A stretch of 36,608 nt of DNA from a bacterium. GTDB taxonomy: Bacteria; Elusimicrobiota; Elusimicrobia; UBA1565; UBA9628. The stretch is from NCBI GenBank assembly GCA_021846045.1, contig JAJZCM010000016.1, positions 1 through 36,608 of the forward strand, read 5' to 3'. Under the pieces are notes generated by a model. That model saw nothing but the letters and a program-made list of their open reading frames with translations. It was not told where the DNA came from and did no database searches. Made by a program: the position numbers and the translations under genes. This document shows positions 32,495 through 36,608 of this stretch, in pieces; positions within the stretch are counted from its first letter, which is position 1; each line of letters opens with the position of its first letter.

Positions 32495-33450
32495 GGCTTA
32501 AATTTATTCAGAAAGACCTTCCCTTCGGGCACGCGAAAATTTTCTCCGTTGAGAAGATTGACCTTGTCTTTAATTCCGCCGGGGGATACCGAAACAGTGA
32601 GCGAGTGATAAAACTTATCCGCCACCCCCGAGGGAAATAACGGCGATCCTCCTCCACCCGTTAAAACGTAGCGCACTCCTCCATGATCGCAGACGGCGAA
32701 AGCGTGGATATGCCCGGTATAGACGCGCTCGACCTTGTGCTTGGCCATGATTTCGATGAACGCCTTTGATCCCCTTACAAATCCGCCTCGGCAGGAAATG
32801 GGGAGATCGTTCCAAAATCGCAGGCCCATCGGCGGCATGTGGGTCAAGACAATCTTTTTTAAAGGAGTGTTAAGCGTTAAATTAAGCCAGCGCAATTGCG
32901 CGCGCGTGATTTTAGCCCGGCTGGAATCTAAAATAATCAAGCGCACGGGCCCACGGTCGAAAAAATAGTTAGTCTTCGATCCAAAAAGCGAACGATAGAG
33001 CCTTGAGTGAGATTTTCCATTGGGCTTTGAACGATCATGATTTCCGATGACCGTTAAATAAGGCATCGGCGGCGGGGTCATGGAAAGGGTTTGAAAAAAT
33101 TTTAAGTAGTTTTCGGAAGTTCCCCGGCTGACCATGTCTCCAAGTTGGAAGACAAAATCGAGCGGGAGATTTCGCAGGGAATGAAGATGCTTGGTGAACA
33201 CGGCAGATTCGTTGAAAAGCTTGCGGAAAATCCAAAATCTTCCGGGTTCGGAATCGCCCAGGATGGCGAAATCAAAGGAGTCCGCTTGGGTTTTCGGCTT
33301 TTTGAGGAGTTTCTCGAGCTGCGCGCTTTTCTCCCACGAAACGGCGCGGGTTCTGAGTTCTCTACGCAACTCATCGGGGCGGGTCTCCTTTGTCTTTTCA
33401 GAGGAAGGGGAAGGAATTGGCCAAGGAACGTCAAAGGGAAGGGAAATCAT
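32491..33450 (-). CDS. Calcineurin-like metallophosphoesterase
   Basis: 319 residues from the ATG overlapping the HNH gene stop (ATGA at 33447-33450). The five metal motifs are present: ILGDSEPG, LGDMVSRG, GNHDRS, LTHMPPMG and GHIHAF. No signal peptide is clear, so it is probably cytosolic. This large family includes nucleotidases, phosphodiesterases and phospholipases; the substrate cannot be read from sequence. It is co-transcribed with an HNH nuclease, and its TAG overlaps the queD stop. Confidence 0.87.
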   Translation of the reverse strand: MISLPFDVPWPIPSPSSEKTKETRPDELRRELRTRAVSWEKSAQLEKLLKKPKTQADSFDFAILGDSEPGRFWIFRKLFNESAVFTKHLHSLRNLPLDFVFQLGDMVSRGTSENYLKFFQTLSMTPPPMPYLTVIGNHDRSKPNGKSHSRLYRSLFGSKTNYFFDRGPVRLIILDSSRAKITRAQLRWLNLTLNTPLKKIVLTHMPPMGLRFWNDLPISCRGGFVRGSKAFIEIMAKHKVERVYTGHIHAFAVCDHGGVRYVLTGGGGSPLFPSGVADKFYHSLTVSVSPGGIKDKVNLLNGENFRVPEGKVFLNKFKP

Positions 33451-34046
33451 TCGTTGTCTATAGGCGCGTCCCAATAGGCATTGTCGATAAATCTTTGCCA
33501 AGATCTGCGAAGTTTGGCGGGAGCGCGCATGAAGACGATGGATCCCCTTCGCATCTTCGGGCGGGAAATGGGAATTATCAGCCGCATTCCCGCTTCCCTA
33601 GGAACGCGATTTCCCTTTCTCAAATTGCAGGGAACGCAGGACGTGACGATGTTGGACCAGTCAGTTTTCCCGCCTCGGGATTTGGGGATCACATGGTCGA
33701 GATTGAGTTCGCTTAAAGCGAATTTTTTTCCGCAGTAGCAGCAACGATGTCCGTAATGAAGATAGATATTGCGTCGGGTGAAGGGAATTTCCCTGAGCGG
33801 CGCTTTGTCAAAGAAATTAAGCGCGATGACTTCGGGGATCGCGATCTTAAAGGAGGGGGTGTTAATAAAACCCGCCGGGTTCTTTTTGATTCCTTGGGAG
33901 AGTTCTACCCAATCCTTAAAATCATGGATTTGATAATCTTCACCCACCACCGAGGCCCTTCCTAAGTAAAGAAGAGCCAAGGCCCTCTGCCAAGAGGATA
34001 CCTCGACGGCGTAAAAACTGCGGTTGAGAACAAGAACTTCGCTCAT
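33447..34046 (-). CDS. HNH endonuclease family protein
   Basis: 199 residues. The N-terminal half (VLVLNRSFYAVEVSSWQRALALLYLGRASVV) is the typical lead-in of a widespread chromosomal HNH family. The nuclease domain follows: HYGHRCCYCGKKFALSELNLDHVIPKSRGGKTDWSNIVTSCVPCNLRKGNR, with two CxxC zinc pairs and the DH...N...N core. These proteins are found outside mobile elements and have no settled role. A possible -10 TATACT (34066 to 34061, minus strand) and AAGGG before the ATG fit its start. Confidence 0.87.
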   Translation of the reverse strand: MSEVLVLNRSFYAVEVSSWQRALALLYLGRASVVGEDYQIHDFKDWVELSQGIKKNPAGFINTPSFKIAIPEVIALNFFDKAPLREIPFTRRNIYLHYGHRCCYCGKKFALSELNLDHVIPKSRGGKTDWSNIVTSCVPCNLRKGNRVPREAGMRLIIPISRPKMRRGSIVFMRAPAKLRRSWQRFIDNAYWDAPIDNE

Positions 34047-34107
34047 AGTCCCTTGTCCGTAGTATAACAGGCGCTTGTTAAATTTTCCAGTCCCTAAGCC
34101 TTCAAAT

Positions 34108-34113
34108 TATAAA
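34108..34113 (+). promoter_or_regulatory. Possible -10 element of the GT39-like gene
   Basis: TATAAA at 34108-34113 ends 7 bases before the ATG at 34121, so transcription would start on or beside the start codon. No Shine-Dalgarno sequence and no convincing -35 are present. Confidence 0.35.
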
Positions 34114-34120
34114 ATAACCC

Positions 34121-35773
34121 ATGTCGAAAGCGAGAAGAGTCGGGCTGGGGGCATTGGCCGCCCTTTCGTTTTTGACAGCCTTCTTCTTTGGGTTATCCCA
34201 AATTCAAGATTCTTCGGCGACTTACGATGAGCCCGTTCACTTGGCCAGCGGATATTTGGCGCTTAAAACCGATTTCTCGCCGCTGAACTGGAGGGATCAT
34301 CCGCCGCTGGCGGAAATGTGGGCGGCTTTTCCGCTTCTTTTTCTCAATCCCTCAACGATGGCCTTAAATCCGGACTTAGGAAGGCTTTACAATTTTGCCG
34401 ATCAGTTTATCTATAAGAATCGCATTAATCCTTCCCGGCTTCTTAATTCTGCGAGGACTTGGAATTTAATCAGCCTGCTTTTAATTCTCTTTCCGGCGGT
34501 TTTAGCGTGGTCTTGGAATTTGGGCGGCGAATACGCCTTTATCGCGGCTTCTTTTTTCTTAGCCTTTTGCCCGCCGATTTTTTCCAATTTTTCCCTGGCG
34601 GCCACCGACGCGATGCCGACGGTTTTTTATTTCCTCGGTTGTTTTTTCCTCGCCCATCCCAAGCGCGGGTTGATGGAGTGGGGCTTGTCCGGGTTGTGCC
34701 TAGGCGGGGCCTTAGCCTCGAAATTCAGCATGATCCTTTTTCCAATTGTGATCCTAAGCGCTCTTTTAACTGAAGCTCGGGTTATTCCCAAACGCTTGCC
34801 GACGGTCTCTCAAATTTTCGTCTTCTGCGTCCTCGCCGCGCTGGTTTTGTCGGCGGCTTACCGCTTTCAAGGCATTTCTCTTTATTGGGGCGGGCTTTCC
34901 AGGACCCTGACAAGATTGAGTCAAGGCCGCCCGTCTTTTCTATGGGGCCGCTATAGCCAGAATGGATTCTGGGATTTTTTTCCCGTGGCTCTTGCAGTCA
35001 AAACCCCGATTCCACTGCTTCTTTTCTCCGGTTTTGGGTTTTACGCGGCCTTAAGAGCGCCGTCCGCGCGAGAAATTTGGCTTATCATGCCCCCGGTTGC
35101 GTACTTCATCGCGGCTTTGATTTCTAAAACCGACATCGGCTATCGCCACATTCTTTCTGTTTATCCATTTCTGATCGTTCTTGCTGCGCGCGCGGCGGCC
35201 GATTTAAAACTTCGCCTATCAAAAACGGCGTTTGCGTCTGCAGCTTTGATAGGCGCTCTTTGGACTGTTCTAAGCGTGCTTAGAGCCTACCCTCATTATC
35301 TCGTCTATTTCAACGAACTAACGGATGGGCCCTTGGGCGGCTATCATGTGCTTGCCGATTCCAATCTCGATTGGGGACAAGGACTTAAGGATTTGGCCCG
35401 ACAGCTTAAAAAGCGCGGGAACCCGCCGATTATTCTTTCTTATTTTGGCGTCGCGGACCCCTCTTACGAGGGCATTCGCTATTTTCCATTGGCTTTTTAT
35501 TCAAACGTCGATAGAAAAGACGGTGTGACTCTTCCATCAAAGTCCGGACCGCTTTTTTTTGCCGTCTCGGAAACCAATCTTCAAGCGGTCTATTTCGTCG
35601 ACAAAGGGCTTTTTTCCTGGCTTAAGAAAAGAACGCCCGCCTTCGTTGCGGGCAACTCGATCTTCGTCTACGACCTAAGCCATGATCTCTCCGGGCGAAA
35701 AATCCTATCAGGGCTTCTTGCCGCCTCAAACGCTCCCGAGGCGGCCAAGATCGTCCTTGAAAGCGGGTATTGA
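34121..35773 (+). CDS. GT39/ArnT-like membrane glycosyltransferase
   Basis: 550 residues with an N-terminal helix, then a periplasmic loop holding the acidic pair (SSATYDEPVHLASGYLALKTDFSPLNWRDHPPLAEMW) that is typical of GT-C enzymes related to ArnT and protein mannosyltransferases. About ten hydrophobic helices follow. A globular C-terminal part has DSNLDWGQGLKDLARQLKKRG, a motif common in this subgroup. It would transfer a sugar from a polyprenyl-phosphate donor at the outer face of the cytoplasmic membrane. The donors could come from the GT2 enzymes at 5939-7410 (inference). Its stop codon overlaps the promoter of the next gene. Confidence 0.85.
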   Translation: MSKARRVGLGALAALSFLTAFFFGLSQIQDSSATYDEPVHLASGYLALKTDFSPLNWRDHPPLAEMWAAFPLLFLNPSTMALNPDLGRLYNFADQFIYKNRINPSRLLNSARTWNLISLLLILFPAVLAWSWNLGGEYAFIAASFFLAFCPPIFSNFSLAATDAMPTVFYFLGCFFLAHPKRGLMEWGLSGLCLGGALASKFSMILFPIVILSALLTEARVIPKRLPTVSQIFVFCVLAALVLSAAYRFQGISLYWGGLSRTLTRLSQGRPSFLWGRYSQNGFWDFFPVALAVKTPIPLLLFSGFGFYAALRAPSAREIWLIMPPVAYFIAALISKTDIGYRHILSVYPFLIVLAARAAADLKLRLSKTAFASAALIGALWTVLSVLRAYPHYLVYFNELTDGPLGGYHVLADSNLDWGQGLKDLARQLKKRGNPPIILSYFGVADPSYEGIRYFPLAFYSNVDRKDGVTLPSKSGPLFFAVSETNLQAVYFVDKGLFSWLKKRTPAFVAGNSIFVYDLSHDLSGRKILSGLLAASNAPEAAKIVLESGY

Positions 35774-35798
35774 AAAACATTTCGTTAGGGGGTACAAT
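35770..35798 (+). promoter_or_regulatory. Sigma70-type promoter, probably giving a leaderless mRNA
   Basis: TTGAAA (35770-35775), a 17-base spacer and TACAAT (35793-35798) form a near-consensus promoter that begins within the stop codon of the upstream gene. The ATG at 35806 is 7 bases after the -10, so the transcript would start at or one base before the start codon. No ribosome binding site is present. Confidence 0.65.
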
Positions 35799-35805
35799 AC
35801 TAATC

Positions 35806-36608
35806 ATGCATCGGACAACAACTCGCGCGAGAAAAACCGCTCAAAGCCGTAATTTGCGCAGCCTAGCCTTGCTCCTTGAAGATGAGGATGCGAGAAGCGC
35901 GTCCTTGGTGCGGGATCATATTCTTAGGATCGGAAGGCCGATGCTCCCTTATCTCATGGATTTGGAGCATTCTCATCCGCCGCTGTTTCAAAAAGCCCGG
36001 GGGCTTATTTCAGATATTTCTTTTGAAGAACTTAAGAAGGAATTCGAGCAATTCGCGAGCTTAAGTGAAAATAAAAAAGACTTAGAAAAAGGGGCGTTTT
36101 TGATTGCGCGCTTTTCCTATCCTCTCCTTGATGAAAAGGTATACCACAAATGGTTGGACCATGTCGCGGAAAAGATAAAAGATGATATCTCCCGCGCCCA
36201 GAATTCAACGGCGGCCTTTAAGCGTCTTCATTCTTTTCTTTCGAATGCCATGGGCTTTCGCATCAATGAGGAGAATTACTACGACCCGGACAACAATTAT
36301 TTGAACCGGGTCATCGAGATGAGGAAGGGAACTCCTTTGAGTCTGTCAATTCTTTTTCTCGTACTCGCCCGGCGTCTTAAGATTCCAGTTTTTGGAATCG
36401 GCCTTCCAGGACATTTTATCGTGGGGCTTGGGCGTCCCTCCTTGTTTTGGGACCCCATTTTAAATAAGGTTTTAGACGTTTCCGGTATGCGTAAGCGCTT
36501 GGCCCAGAACGGGTTCAGCTATGATCCGAGCGTCTTAAGGCCCGTTTCAACTTCTCATATCCTGATGCGGCTTTTGCGCAATTTGATGGCGGTCTATCAA
36601 AATGCGGG
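35806..36608 (+). CDS. SirB1-family (transglutaminase-like) protein, partial
   Basis: The gene runs off the right edge, with 267 residues visible. A helical N-terminal region (SLALLLEDEDARSASLVRDHIL) is followed by the SirB1 domain: FKRLHSFLSNAMGFRINEENYYDPDNNYLNRVIEMRKGTPLSLSILFLVLARRLKIPVFGIGLPGHFIVGL. RKGTPLSLSILF and GLPGHFIV are the family signatures. The Cys of true transglutaminases is Ser here, as is usual in SirB1 proteins. Family function is unknown; relatives often end in TPR repeats, which would lie beyond the window. Confidence 0.88.
   Translation, partial: MHRTTTRARKTAQSRNLRSLALLLEDEDARSASLVRDHILRIGRPMLPYLMDLEHSHPPLFQKARGLISDISFEELKKEFEQFASLSENKKDLEKGAFLIARFSYPLLDEKVYHKWLDHVAEKIKDDISRAQNSTAAFKRLHSFLSNAMGFRINEENYYDPDNNYLNRVIEMRKGTPLSLSILFLVLARRLKIPVFGIGLPGHFIVGLGRPSLFWDPILNKVLDVSGMRKRLAQNGFSYDPSVLRPVSTSHILMRLLRNLMAVYQNA

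Noticed and set aside
1-36608. CRISPR array, tRNA, rRNA, complete IS element or prophage
   Set aside because: No regularly spaced repeats, no tRNA arms with GGTTCGA-type loops, no transposase, integrase or phage structural genes were found on reading both strands.

Overview
The window is dense, single-copy bacterial chromosome. It has no rRNA, tRNA, CRISPR array, phage genes or complete insertion sequence that I can recognise. Several exported proteins carry lipobox-type signal peptides, and there is a copper P-type ATPase, a membrane-anchored cytochrome c, a cytosolic GH3 glucosaminidase and a queuosine pathway. This points to a Gram-negative-type bacterium with at least some respiratory capacity. 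I cannot place it by sequence alone; an uncultured lineage such as Elusimicrobiota is only a guess.

Layout. (1) 1-245: the 3' end of a HEAT-like gene and a strong terminator. (2) 376-5224, minus strand: a tight six-gene operon running C39-peptidase lipoprotein, Cys-rich exported protein, TRL-like lipoprotein, metallopeptidase-fold lipoprotein, P1B-type ATPase homologue, queF. A perfect FNR/CRP-type palindrome (5280-5297) lies in front of it and is shared with a divergent small exported protein. (3) 5939-7568, plus: two DPM1-like GT2 glycosyltransferases and a XapX membrane protein. A small HicA-like gene follows on the other strand. (4) 7848-11864, plus: CHASE2-Ser/Thr kinase, PP2C phosphatase and double-FHA protein, forming a phospho-signalling module behind a good sigma70 promoter. 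(5) 11861-19464, minus: HD-GYP protein, rsmI, tsaC, glyA, MTA phosphorylase, cdd, accB-like, accC and a PAP2 phosphatase. (6) 19613-23154, plus: coaD, a GT-C family gene broken by a stop codon, a cold-shock gene, bioY and a methyltransferase. (7) 23213-26287: a CoA-binding protein (minus), then nagZ and a HEAT-like exported protein (plus). (8) 26300-29653: an orphan fragment, copper ATPase and cytochrome c. (9) 29650-34046: a FolD-like protein (minus); tlyA, SDR reductase and queD/PTPS (plus); metallophosphoesterase and HNH nuclease (minus). (10) 34121-end, plus: a GT39-like protein and a SirB1-family protein cut by the window edge.

Three themes stand out. First, several intact reading frames belong to enzyme families but lack the residues that do the chemistry. 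These are the P-type ATPase (no TGE, no GDGxND), the gluzincin lipoprotein (no HExxH), the biotin carboxyl carrier (no AMKM), the FolD-like protein (no catalytic Lys) and the HicA-like protein (no His). Second, hairpin-bearing dispersed repeats occur here, and some copies are translated in frame inside genes: family A at 4443, 19486 and 31279, and a palindromic insert in nagZ at 24651. Third, the genome is very compact: ATGA, GTGA and TAATG overlaps, three convergent pairs with overlapping stop codons, and several promoters whose predicted start falls at the start codon (possible leaderless mRNAs).
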